Source: Haliscomenobacter sp. | Lineage (GTDB): Bacteria > Bacteroidota > Bacteroidia > Chitinophagales > Saprospiraceae | DNA: 37,822 bases | Assembly (NCBI RefSeq): GCF_016718685.1 | Contig: NZ_JADKCX010000103.1 | Location: 1 to 37,822 of the forward strand | Reading direction: 5' to 3' | Part shown: positions 17,612 through 25,468 of the stretch, piece by piece | How the letters are laid out: each line of letters opens with the position of its first letter | Position numbering within the stretch: position 1 is the stretch's first letter | Program-made: the position numbers and the translations under genes | Notes under the pieces: generated by a model | The model's input: only the letters and a program-made list of their open reading frames with translations | Database searches by the model: none | Told to the model about the DNA's origin: nothing

Positions 17612-18418
17612 TTGAAACTTGGATTGAGCACCTATTCCTTTCCCTGGGCTTTCGGGGTAGCCAATTTGGGCTATCCACCCCAGATGAGCCTTCCTGACCT
17701 GCTTCACTTTGCTCATGAGCACCAAGTGGAACGGGTACAGGTGGGTGATAACTGCCCGCTCCACCACATGACCCTGGCCGCGTTGGAACATCTTACTCAA
17801 CTAGTTGGACATTTGGGCATACAAATTGAGGTAGGAACCCGGAGGCTATCCATCGAAAACCTGGAAAACTATTTGGCTTTTGCCCATATTTTCCGCTCTT
17901 CATTTTTACGGGTAGTCATCGATGACCTTAATTATTGTCCTGATCCAGATCAAATTCGAGCCATTATCCTCAAGATGTTACCTGCATTTAAATCAGCGGG
18001 TGTTGTTTTGGCCATCGAAAACCATGACCGGTTTCCAGCGCGGGTATTGCGCAACATCATCGAAGAAACTGATCCTGAGTGGGTGGGTATTTGTCTGGAT
18101 ACCGCCAATTCACTAGCCGCAAACGAAGGCATTCAAACCGTATTGGAAACTTTGGCTCCCTACACGGTTAACTTACACCTCAAAGACATTCGCATCCAGC
18201 GTTGGCCACATTTGATGGGCTTCCGGGTGGAGGGATGTCCAGCAGGGCAGGGGGTGTTGAATTGTCCGGAAATCATTGCTGAATTGAAAAAATACCCACG
18301 TTGTGAATCGCTAACGTTGGAACTATGGTCTTCGCCACAACTTACCGCAGCAGAAACCTTACAAAATGAACACAATTGGGTACTGGAAAGTCTGGATTAC
18401 CTGAAAACAATATTGTGA
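17612..18418 (+). CDS. Sugar isomerase/epimerase-like TIM barrel, likely 3-oxo-isoapionate decarboxylase (OiaC-like)
   Basis: 268 residues, starting at TTG 17612 because the frame upstream has no ATG back to a stop at 17558 and the N-terminus LKLGLSTYSFPWAFGV fits the family start. It is a xylose-isomerase-like TIM barrel with the usual metal ligands visible: Glu136 in VVLAIENHD, Asp163 in GICLDTANS, His189 in VNLHLKDIR and Glu237 in LTLELWSS. In known D-apiose pathways a protein of this fold, OiaC, decarboxylates 3-oxo-isoapionate to L-erythrulose. The assignment to that step comes mainly from its place next to the ApnO-like, GH140 and ApsD-like genes; the fold alone would also allow a sugar epimerase. 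First gene of the plus-strand operon; 24 bases separate it from the next. Confidence 0.7.
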   Translation: MKLGLSTYSFPWAFGVANLGYPPQMSLPDLLHFAHEHQVERVQVGDNCPLHHMTLAALEHLTQLVGHLGIQIEVGTRRLSIENLENYLAFAHIFRSSFLRVVIDDLNYCPDPDQIRAIILKMLPAFKSAGVVLAIENHDRFPARVLRNIIEETDPEWVGICLDTANSLAANEGIQTVLETLAPYTVNLHLKDIRIQRWPHLMGFRVEGCPAGQGVLNCPEIIAELKKYPRCESLTLELWSSPQLTAAETLQNEHNWVLESLDYLKTIL

Positions 18419-18442
18419 AACCAGGCCTAAAAAACAAATGCC

Positions 18443-19277
18443 ATGACCAAAATTGCCTTAATCGGAGCAGGCGGAAAAATGGGCTGTCGGCTTAGCGATA
18501 ATTTTCTTAAATACCCACATTACGAGGTCAGCTATGTCGAAATCGCACCAGTGGGGATAGAACGACTAAGCACTAAGGGCATCCAAACTACGGCAAGCCG
18601 AAGATTGTGTGCCCCACGCCGATGTCGTGATCCTCGGCGTACCGGATGTAAGCATCGGCGCCATTTCCCAACAATTGATCCCAATGATGAAGCCAGGTGC
18701 ACTTGTTCTTACGCTGGATCCCGCCGCGCCCCTGGATGGAAAAATCGCCCATCGCGAGGATTTGGGTTACGTCATTGCCCATCCTTGTCATCCTTCCATC
18801 TTCAATTGGGAACCTACCGAGGCCGCTTTTCGCGATTTTTATGGCGGTGTTTCCGCCAAACAATCCATCGTGGTTGCGCTCATGTCTGGAACGGAATCCC
18901 ATTATGCCCTGGGTGAAAAAGTATCTCAGGATATGTATGCCCCCATTGACCAAACCTACCGCATTACGCTGGAACAAATGGCCATTTTGGAACCCGCGAT
19001 GGTGGAAACCCTGGCCCAAACCTGTATGGAAGTGGTCAAAGAAGGGTTTGACCGCATCATCAAGCTGGGTGTCCCCGAAGCTGCGGCCCGCGACTTCGTG
19101 CTGGGACATTTACGCATTCAGATCGCAGTATTGTTCAAAGAAGTGAATGGTACTTTTTCAGATGCGGCTTACAAAATCAGCAAACGCGCCAAGCCGATCC
19201 TGTTCAGAGAAAATTGGCAAAAGATTTTTGAGATGGATGATATCCGTGAGCAGGTACGCGACATCACCGAACGTTGA
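18443..19277 (+). CDS. Putative D-apionate oxidoisomerase (ApnO-like, PGDH C-terminal domain), one frameshift
   Basis: Joined frames give about 277 residues. The N-terminal Rossmann motif is KIALIGAGGKMGCRLSDNF. A single extra base near 18590 breaks the frame before AEDCVPHADVVILGVPDVSI. The rest is intact, with LVLTLDPAAPLDG, VIAHPCHPSIFNWEPTEAA, IVVALMSGTESHYALG and the helical phosphogluconate-dehydrogenase-like C-terminal part (ITLEQMAILEPAMVETLAQT, AARDFVLGHLRIQIAVLF). The ApnO family, which converts D-apionate to 3-oxo-isoapionate with NAD+, has exactly this architecture. Substrate assignment rests on family look plus the flanking OiaC-, GH140-, ApsD- and ApnL-like genes. The stop is followed after 43 bases by the apiosidase gene. 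Confidence 0.75.
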
Positions 19278-19320
19278 ATCAGCTATTTTCAGTCCTCTAA
19301 ACAATTCAAAAGCAATATTC

Positions 19321-20691
19321 ATGAAACAAATCACCTTCATCTGCGCAATGCTTTTTGGCGTTTTTGCTTACCCCCAAGGCCCACTCAAAGTAAGCCCCAA
19401 CCAGCGCTATCTCGTCAAAGCCGACGGCACAGCCTTCTTTTGGTTAGGTGACACCGCCTGGGAACTGTTTCACCGCCTCAACCGCGAACAAGCCACGCAA
19501 TACCTGAGTAACCGGGCTGAAAAAGGCTTTACCGTCATCCAGGCCGTAGCGCTCGCCGAGTTGGACGGCTTGAACACTCCCAATTCCTACGGAGATAAAC
19601 CTTTATTGAACAACGACCCCACTACCCCCAATGAGGCCTATTTCAAACACGTTGATTTTATAGTGGACAAAGCGGCGGAATTGGGCCTAATTATTGGCTT
19701 GTTGCCCACTTGGGGGGATAAAGTATTTAAAGACCGCTGGGGCATGGGGCCTGAAATCTTCAACCCAGAAAACGCCAGAACTTTCGGTCAGTGGATCGGT
19801 GCTCGCTACAAAGACCGCAAAAACATCGTCTGGATTTTGGGCGGCGACCGGAATCCACGCAATGATCAAGACCTCGCTGTTTGGCGTGCGATGGCGGCAG
19901 GAATCACCGCAGCAGTTGGCGGTGCAGACAAGGCCCTGATGACATACCACCCACAACCCAATGACCTGGCCGATGCGGGTTCCGCCAAATGGTTTCACAA
20001 CGACACCTGGTTGGATTTCAACATGTTTCAAACCGGGCATTGCCGCGAAAACAACGTTTGGGACCGCATTCAAGTCGCCTACAAAAAGACACCCATCAAA
20101 CCGGTTTTGGATGGCGAAACCATTTATGAAGACCACCCTGTCTGTTTCAATGCCAAAGACCTGGGCACTTCCAGCGCTTACGATGTACGCAAACACGCCT
20201 ATCTGGATGTATTTGCCGGAGCTTGTGGACATACCTACGGCTGTCACGATATTTGGCAGATGTACGATAAAACCCGCGAACCCGTCAATGGGCCACATTT
20301 GACCTGGCAAGAAGCCCTGGATTTGCCGGGCGCTGGCCAAATGAAATTTCTGCGCCGCTTGATCGAGTCGCGTCCCATGCTGGATCGTATTCCTGACCAA
20401 TCCTTGATCACCAATGCCCGTGCTGAGCACGATCGGGTGCAGGCTACCCGGGGTAAGGATTACCTCATGGTGTATTCTTCCCAAGGGCGACCTTTTACCG
20501 TAAACTTGGCCAAGATCAGCGGAAAAACCCTGGCGCTTACCTGGTACAACCCCCGTAATGGCGAAGTCAAAGCAGGAGACAAAATACCCAATGTAGGTTC
20601 CAAAACCTTCACCCCTCCCGGCAATGGTTATGGGCAAGATTGGGTGTTGATCCTGGACGACAGCAGCAAAGGCTACAAAGCACCACAATAA
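19321..20691 (+). CDS. GH140-type apiosidase (DUF4038 / Apiosidase domain), secreted
   Basis: 456 residues from ATG 19321. That start gives a signal peptide (MKQITFICAMLFGVFAYPQG); the open frame extends upstream into the previous gene but without a secretion signal. The GH140 family removes terminal D-apiose from plant glycans such as rhamnogalacturonan II side chains. Visible motifs are FFWLGDTAWELFHRLNRE, GFTVIQAVALAE, GLIIGLLPTWGDK, the likely acid/base Asp176 in WILGGDRNP, the likely nucleophile Glu266 in KPVLDGETIYED, and HTYGCHDIWQMY. The C-terminal 100 residues (TRGKDYLMVYSSQGRPFTV, ALTWYNPRNGEVK) match the putative collagen-binding-like domain that usually follows. No lipobox, so probably soluble periplasmic or secreted. 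It is 6 bases before the ApsD-like gene, tying glycan cleavage to apiose oxidation. Confidence 0.85.
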   Translation: MKQITFICAMLFGVFAYPQGPLKVSPNQRYLVKADGTAFFWLGDTAWELFHRLNREQATQYLSNRAEKGFTVIQAVALAELDGLNTPNSYGDKPLLNNDPTTPNEAYFKHVDFIVDKAAELGLIIGLLPTWGDKVFKDRWGMGPEIFNPENARTFGQWIGARYKDRKNIVWILGGDRNPRNDQDLAVWRAMAAGITAAVGGADKALMTYHPQPNDLADAGSAKWFHNDTWLDFNMFQTGHCRENNVWDRIQVAYKKTPIKPVLDGETIYEDHPVCFNAKDLGTSSAYDVRKHAYLDVFAGACGHTYGCHDIWQMYDKTREPVNGPHLTWQEALDLPGAGQMKFLRRLIESRPMLDRIPDQSLITNARAEHDRVQATRGKDYLMVYSSQGRPFTVNLAKISGKTLALTWYNPRNGEVKAGDKIPNVGSKTFTPPGNGYGQDWVLILDDSSKGYKAPQ

Positions 20692-20697
20692 CACGCC

Positions 20698-21714
20698 ATG
20701 AAAAAATTGCGATTTGCTGTGATTGGAACCGGGTTTTGGGCCAAATACCAGATCCCCGCCTGGCTGGAAATCGGGGGTGTTGAATTGGTAGCCTTGTACA
20801 ATCGTACCTTGCACAAAGCCGAAGCATTGGCCAAGCAGTTTAAAGTACCCAGGGTGTATGGCGACATTGATGCTTTATTTGCTCAGGAAGAACTTGATTT
20901 TGTCGACATCATTACGGATGTAGATACGCACGTATATTTTACCCAAAAGGCCGCGGAGAAAGGCGTAGCGGTGATTTGCCAAAAACCGATGGCCCCTTCT
21001 TTTAATGAGGCCAAGGCCATGCTTGAATTTTGCGAAAGTCACCATAGTCCACTGTTTATCCACGAAAATTTTCGCTGGCAAGTACCCCTGCGGGAGTTGA
21101 AGCAGGTATTGGATAGTGGCGAAATTGGTACGGTGTTCAAGGCTAGGGTAACTTTTTGTTCTGCTTTCCCCGTATTCGACAATCAACCTTTTTTGGCGGG
21201 GTTGGAACATTTTATCCTGACCGATATTGGCTCGCATGTGCTGGATGTTTGTCGTTTTCTTTTTGGCGAAGCCAAATCTTTGTATGCCTTGACCAAACGG
21301 GTCAATCCCCGCATCAAAGGAGAAGACGTGGCCAATGTGCTGATGGAAATGGAGAATGGGGTGCATTGTTTTGTGGAAATGTCCTATGCTTCACTTTTGG
21401 AAAAAGAAGCTTTTCCACAAACGCTGGTATTGGTGGAAGGTACCCTGGGCTCCGCCCACCTCAGCAACGATTTTGTGCTCAAGATTACCACCAAGGAGGG
21501 CACTTTTACCGAAAAAATCTACCCAGAAATGTATCCCTGGCTGGATCCGGAATACGCCGTGGTACATTCCAGTATTGTCGATTGCAACGAGGATATCCTA
21601 AGCGGCTTGCAAGGCGGCCCATGTGAAACAACGGGGGCAGACAACTTGAAGACGGTGGCTTTGGTTTGGGGCGCATATGAGTCGGCAAAAACGGGGCAGG
21701 TGGTCAGGTTTTAG
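20698..21714 (+). CDS. Gfo/Idh/MocA family dehydrogenase, likely D-apiose dehydrogenase (ApsD-like)
   Basis: 338 residues, intact. The Rossmann motif AVIGTGFWAKYQIPAW is at residues 7-22 and the catalytic-lysine motif VICQKPMAP at 92-100 (QKP in place of the usual EKP). Other blocks are FVDIITDVDTHVYF, FIHENFRWQVPLRELK, FILTDIGSHVLDVCRFLFGE, RIKGEDVANVLMEMENG and FPQTLVLVEGTLGSAHL. These blocks look like ApsD, the NAD+-dependent D-apiose dehydrogenase that makes D-apionolactone. Evidence for the substrate is similarity from memory plus the GH140, ApnL- and ApnO-like partners in the same operon. Hairpin D separates it from the transporter genes. It differs clearly from the other Gfo/Idh/MocA protein at 12442. 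Confidence 0.8.
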   Translation: MKKLRFAVIGTGFWAKYQIPAWLEIGGVELVALYNRTLHKAEALAKQFKVPRVYGDIDALFAQEELDFVDIITDVDTHVYFTQKAAEKGVAVICQKPMAPSFNEAKAMLEFCESHHSPLFIHENFRWQVPLRELKQVLDSGEIGTVFKARVTFCSAFPVFDNQPFLAGLEHFILTDIGSHVLDVCRFLFGEAKSLYALTKRVNPRIKGEDVANVLMEMENGVHCFVEMSYASLLEKEAFPQTLVLVEGTLGSAHLSNDFVLKITTKEGTFTEKIYPEMYPWLDPEYAVVHSSIVDCNEDILSGLQGGPCETTGADNLKTVALVWGAYESAKTGQVVRF

Positions 21715-21719
21715 CTAAA

Positions 21720-21807
21720 GTTGATAAGGCTTGATGAAGGTTGATAAGGGTTGATGTTTCAGATTACAACCGTCAACCCTTATCAACTTTCATCAACCCT
21801 CATCAAC
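21720..21807. repeat. Word-hairpin D inside the apiose operon
   Basis: Arm 21720-21754 pairs with 21773-21807 at 32 of 35 positions; some of the mismatches would be G-U in RNA. The arm is an imperfect tandem of TTGATAAGG-like words (GTTGATAAGG, CTTGATGAAGG, TTGATAAGGG). It starts 5 bases after the ApsD-like stop and ends 13 bases before the ABC ATPase start. Confidence 0.85.
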
Positions 21808-21820
21808 CTAATTTAATGGC

Positions 21821-23287
21821 ATGCTGGAGTTAAAAAACATTTCCAAGGCTTATCCCGGCGTTCAGGCGCTGAACCAGGTGTCATTGCACATTCAGGCAGG
21901 GGAAATTCACGCCATTTGTGGCGAAAACGGAGCCGGGAAAAGTACCTTGATGAACATCATCGCGGGCAATATTGATCCTGATGATGGAGAACTGATCTGG
22001 GAAGGCCGCCCCGTCCGGTTCGATTCCTTTCGTGCAGCAGCAGATTTGGGTATTGCCATCGTATACCAGGAACGAAGTTTGGTAGATGAACTGAGTGTGG
22101 CGGAAAATATTTACGTTGAAAAACCACCACTAACGAGCTGGGGGCTCATTGATTTTAAACAGCTGTGGCAACAAACGCTGCATTTGCTGCAAGGTTTGGG
22201 CCTCGAGGACATGGCCCCACAAGGCATGGTCAGCAGCCTTTCTCCCGCCCAAAAACAAATGGTCGAAATTGCCAAAGCTCTGGCCGCTCAACCTAAATTG
22301 TTGATTTTGGATGAACCCACTTCGGCTATTGGGGAAAAAGAAACCACGGTTTTGTTTAACATCTTACAAAAACTCAAGGAGGATGGCGTCGCCATTGTCT
22401 ACATCTCGCACCGCATGGCGGAAATTTTTCAAATCGCCGATCGAATTACCGTCCTGAAAGACGGGGTAGGGCAGGGGAGTTTTGCGGCATCCACGCTGAA
22501 TCCTCAACAACTCATTCAGCTAATGGTGGGTCGAGCCTTACCAACATCAAGCTTCCAAACGGATGCAAAAAATGAAACTTGTCTAGAGGTAGACCAAATC
22601 AGTGGTCCTGGATTTCAGGAGATATCCTTTGACATCAAAAGGGGCGAAATTTTTGCGCTGGCCGGTTTGATTGGTGCTGGGCGTACGGAGTTGGCGCTGG
22701 CGCTCTTTGGGGATGCCCCCATTCGTACTGGAAAGCTACGACTCAATGGCCGTGAAGTCCGATTTAAAAATCCTAGTGAAGCCATTGCCCAGGGCATCGC
22801 CTATGTACCCGAAGAACGCAAATCAGTCGGGGTATTTTTGGAACATAGCATTACTGAAAATGTACAAGCCGCGTTGTTGTCCAAATCTTTCTGGTTGGAT
22901 GCCTCCGCTTCAATTGCCGCTACTCATTTTTGGGAAAAATTGAGCATCAAAACGCCTTCCCTCCAGCAAAAAGCCGGACTACTCAGCGGCGGGAATCAGC
23001 AAAAAGTCGTGCTGGCCAAATGGCTGGCTACCCAACCCAGTTTGCTCATCATTGATGAACCAACCCGTGGTATTGACGTGGGCGCTAAAGCCGAGATTTA
23101 TCAAATCCTGAAAGACCTGACCCTACAAGGACTGAGCATTTTGCTGATTTCGAGTGAGCTGCCCGAAGTACTGTTGCTTGCGGATCGCATTGGCGTGATG
23201 CGCCGGGGGCGATTGCTACAAGTTCTGAATAAAGACGAAGCATCCGAAACCCTGATTTTGAGCCTGGCCGCAGGTACTCACGCCTAA
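21821..23287 (+). CDS. Sugar ABC transporter ATP-binding protein (RbsA-type, two ATPase domains), putative apiose importer
   Basis: 488 residues, the usual length of RbsA/XylG-type fused ATPases. Domain 1 has Walker A GENGAGKST (34-42), a signature-region variant SLSPAQKQMVEIAKALA, Walker B LLILDEPTSAIGEKE and switch HRMAEIF. Domain 2 has the degenerate Walker A GLIGAGRTELALALFG typical of this family, YVPEERKSVGVFLEHSI, signature LSGGNQQKVVLAKWL and LLIIDEPTRGIDVGAK. It would energise uptake of a monosaccharide at the inner membrane. The operon context points to D-apiose. The permease follows after 12 bases. Such ABC sugar importers are less usual in Bacteroidota than SusCD systems. Confidence 0.9.
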   Translation: MLELKNISKAYPGVQALNQVSLHIQAGEIHAICGENGAGKSTLMNIIAGNIDPDDGELIWEGRPVRFDSFRAAADLGIAIVYQERSLVDELSVAENIYVEKPPLTSWGLIDFKQLWQQTLHLLQGLGLEDMAPQGMVSSLSPAQKQMVEIAKALAAQPKLLILDEPTSAIGEKETTVLFNILQKLKEDGVAIVYISHRMAEIFQIADRITVLKDGVGQGSFAASTLNPQQLIQLMVGRALPTSSFQTDAKNETCLEVDQISGPGFQEISFDIKRGEIFALAGLIGAGRTELALALFGDAPIRTGKLRLNGREVRFKNPSEAIAQGIAYVPEERKSVGVFLEHSITENVQAALLSKSFWLDASASIAATHFWEKLSIKTPSLQQKAGLLSGGNQQKVVLAKWLATQPSLLIIDEPTRGIDVGAKAEIYQILKDLTLQGLSILLISSELPEVLLLADRIGVMRRGRLLQVLNKDEASETLILSLAAGTHA

Positions 23288-23299
23288 AACCCGACCACT

Positions 23300-24265
23300 A
23301 TGACCACACAAAAGTTTACCTTGAACAACATTTTACAAGACCGGGTACTCAGTTTATCCCTCACCATTGTGTTCTTGATGCTGGTGCTTACCTTACTTTA
23401 CCCGACACAATTTGCTACCTGGGACAATTTTTCGCAGGTTTTACTCAATCTCTCGATCGATACCATTGTTGCAGTGGGCATGATGATTCTGATGATCGGA
23501 GGGATGTTCGACTTGTCGGTCGGATCGGTCGTGGCTTTTTCAGGGGGCCTGGCGGGTTACCTGATGTATCACCAGGATTTGCCTGTGGCGCTGGCCGTAT
23601 TGGCGGGTTTGAGTGGAGCTACATTGGTGGGTTTGGTCAATGGTTGGCTGATTGCCCGGATTGGCATCAATCCCATGATTCAAACGCTGGCCATGATGGG
23701 GATTGTACGGGGCTTTGCCTTGATGCTCAGTGGGGCGGGCTTGCAAAACTTTCCCTGGGAGTTTATCGTGATTGGGCAGTCTAAATTGTTACAATTGCAA
23801 ACGCCCGTTTGGTACATGCTCTTCATCGTATTGGGCATTAATTTTCTGGTTCAACGTACGACTTTTTTCCGTCGTTACTATTTTATTGGCGGCAATGAAC
23901 GGGCGGCACGACTCTCAGGCATTCAGGTTGAGCGAATGAAAATATGGGCATTTGTCATTTCAGCCTTGTTAGCGGGTATTGCTGGGATTCTGCTGTCTTC
24001 ACGTTTGGGGGCGGCTTTATCTACCTCGGGTCGTGGGCTCGAATTGCGGGTAATTACGGCAGTAATTCTGGGCGGTGCCAGTCTTGCGGGAGGCCAAGGG
24101 CGAATTCTGGGTGCTTTCCTGGGTGCCTTATTTATGGCCATCATCAACAATGCCTTGATCATTGGCCGGGTGTCGGGGTATTGGCAGGAAGTGATTTTGG
24201 GGGTGATTTTGATTTTGGCGGTGGCGATGGATCAATTGTTGCTGCGCAGGGTAAGTAGAAAATGA
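23300..24265 (+). CDS. Sugar ABC transporter permease (RbsC-type), putative apiose importer
   Basis: 321 residues with about eight to ten membrane helices (for example LSLTIVFLMLVLTLLY, DTIVAVGMMILMIGGMFDLS and LALAVLAGL-like segments). The conserved RbsC blocks are GGMFDLSVGSVVAFSGGLAG, GLVNGWLIARIGINPMIQTL, FFRRYYFIGGNERAARLSGI and AVILGGASLAGGQGRILGAF. It forms the inner-membrane channel with the preceding ATPase and the substrate-binding lipoprotein. The periplasmic partner gene starts 172 bases downstream beyond hairpin E. Confidence 0.9.
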   Translation: MTTQKFTLNNILQDRVLSLSLTIVFLMLVLTLLYPTQFATWDNFSQVLLNLSIDTIVAVGMMILMIGGMFDLSVGSVVAFSGGLAGYLMYHQDLPVALAVLAGLSGATLVGLVNGWLIARIGINPMIQTLAMMGIVRGFALMLSGAGLQNFPWEFIVIGQSKLLQLQTPVWYMLFIVLGINFLVQRTTFFRRYYFIGGNERAARLSGIQVERMKIWAFVISALLAGIAGILLSSRLGAALSTSGRGLELRVITAVILGGASLAGGQGRILGAFLGALFMAIINNALIIGRVSGYWQEVILGVILILAVAMDQLLLRRVSRK

Positions 24266-24316
24266 CCATAAAGAAGCTTTTCATCCACATGTATTTAACC
24301 AAAGCGACATTGTTTT

Positions 24317-24388
24317 AGCCACAAATAACACAAATGAACACAAATGAAATTTGTGTTTAATTTGTGCATATTTGTGTCATTTGTGGCT
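24317..24388. repeat. Word-hairpin E between permease and substrate-binding protein genes
   Basis: The outer arms AGCCACAAATAACACAAAT (from 24317) and ATTTGTGTCATTTGTGGCT (ending 24388) pair with one mismatch over 19 bases, and weaker pairing continues inwards. The left arm is an imperfect tandem of a CACAAATGA word. It lies in a 172-base gap inside the operon. An A8 run follows the right arm. Confidence 0.8.
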
Positions 24389-24437
24389 GCAAAAAAAATA
24401 TCATGATTTTGTGTTGTAGGAACTAAAAGCCAAGCCT

Positions 24438-25466
24438 ATGCTCATTCAAAATATTTCCAGAACGCTATTGTTTCTCCTGATTCTGGTTTGTGGATCCTGC
24501 GAGCTACCGCCGCGTAACCAGGAAGGAACCGGGAAAGCCATCAATACACAAGAAGCCTTCCGAACTGCCACCACGCCATCCGCTGATGAGGAATACATCA
24601 TGGTCACCACCGCGATTAACCTCCCCCTTTACGTCAACCACGATCAGGCGGCATTTAAAGCCTGGGGTGAAAAAAAAGGCGTCAAAACCACTATCTTGGG
24701 GCCTGCCGAATGGGACGTTCCCACCCAGATCGCCACCCTTGAACAGGTCATTCCTTCACGCCCGGCGGGTTTGTTGATCAATGGCACCGATCCGGGCATT
24801 GCCCAGGCGATCCGCAAAGCTGTGGCGGCGGGCATCCCTACGGTGGTGTACGATTCGGAGATCCCCAATTCCAATCGGCATTGTTTCATTGGCAGTGACT
24901 GGTACGAAATGGGGTATTTACAGGGCAAACGAATGGCCCAACTCCTCAAAGGCAAGGGCAAAGTGGCGGTGATGGGTATTTTGGGCATGGAGAATATGGA
25001 AGCTGGATTCAGGGGCTTTTTGGATGCGATTAAGCCTTTTCCAAGCATTGAATACCTGGGCAAATACGATGACAAGGCCAATGTGGAAACAGCGGCCCGG
25101 ATTGCAGCCGACTTGATCTCCGCTCATCCTGACCTTGCGGGTATGGCTGGTTTTGACTCCAATTCCGGCCCGGGCATGGCTCTGGCGGTAAAAGAAGCCA
25201 ATCGGATCGGGAGGATTAAACTGACCACGGTTGACGCCGAACCTGAACATTTAAAACTGGTGCAAGCCGGGGTGATCGATTACCTGGTGGGGCAAAAACG
25301 GGAACTGTTTACGGCCCTCGGAGCCCAGTTTTTGTACGATATGCGGCACGGAACACTACAATTATCGGCCAATGATGCCAAAGCCGGGGTGGTACCCATT
25401 CCACGTACGGTCATCACCGGATCGATAGAAATTGACAAAACCAATTTTGCACAATTCATCCAATAA
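24438..25466 (+). CDS. Sugar-binding lipoprotein of ABC transporter (RbsB-type), putative apiose-binding protein
   Basis: 342 residues. A signal peptide with lipobox (LLILVCGSC, cleavage before Cys21) anchors it in a membrane. The mature protein is a type I periplasmic-binding fold (Peripla_BP_4): EEYIMVTTAINLPLYVNHDQ, GPAEWDVPTQIATLEQVI, PAGLLINGTDPGIAQAIRKA, GIPTVVYDSEIPNSNRHCFI, MAQLLKGKGKVAVMGILGME and GMAGFDSNSGPGMALAVKEA. SBPs of this class bind monosaccharides and include the ones first used to find D-apiose pathways. Here apiose is inferred from the operon. It is followed after 2 bases by the ApnL-like gene, so these two are tightly coupled. Confidence 0.85.
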   Translation: MLIQNISRTLLFLLILVCGSCELPPRNQEGTGKAINTQEAFRTATTPSADEEYIMVTTAINLPLYVNHDQAAFKAWGEKKGVKTTILGPAEWDVPTQIATLEQVIPSRPAGLLINGTDPGIAQAIRKAVAAGIPTVVYDSEIPNSNRHCFIGSDWYEMGYLQGKRMAQLLKGKGKVAVMGILGMENMEAGFRGFLDAIKPFPSIEYLGKYDDKANVETAARIAADLISAHPDLAGMAGFDSNSGPGMALAVKEANRIGRIKLTTVDAEPEHLKLVQAGVIDYLVGQKRELFTALGAQFLYDMRHGTLQLSANDAKAGVVPIPRTVITGSIEIDKTNFAQFIQ

Positions 25467-25468
25467 TT

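Noticed and set aside
17612..18418. Hydroxypyruvate isomerase or inosose enzyme call for the TIM barrel
   Set aside because: The fold allows it, but no matching pathway partners are present, whereas every neighbour fits apiose catabolism; kept as an alternative only.
19687..20814. 375-residue minus-strand ORF
   Set aside because: Fully antisense to the GH140 gene and the start of the ApsD-like gene, which have clear family motifs on the plus strand.
21720..21807. CRISPR-like or tandem-repeat array
   Set aside because: The TTGATAAGG words are 9-11 bases long, imperfect and without spacers; they form the arms of an inverted repeat.
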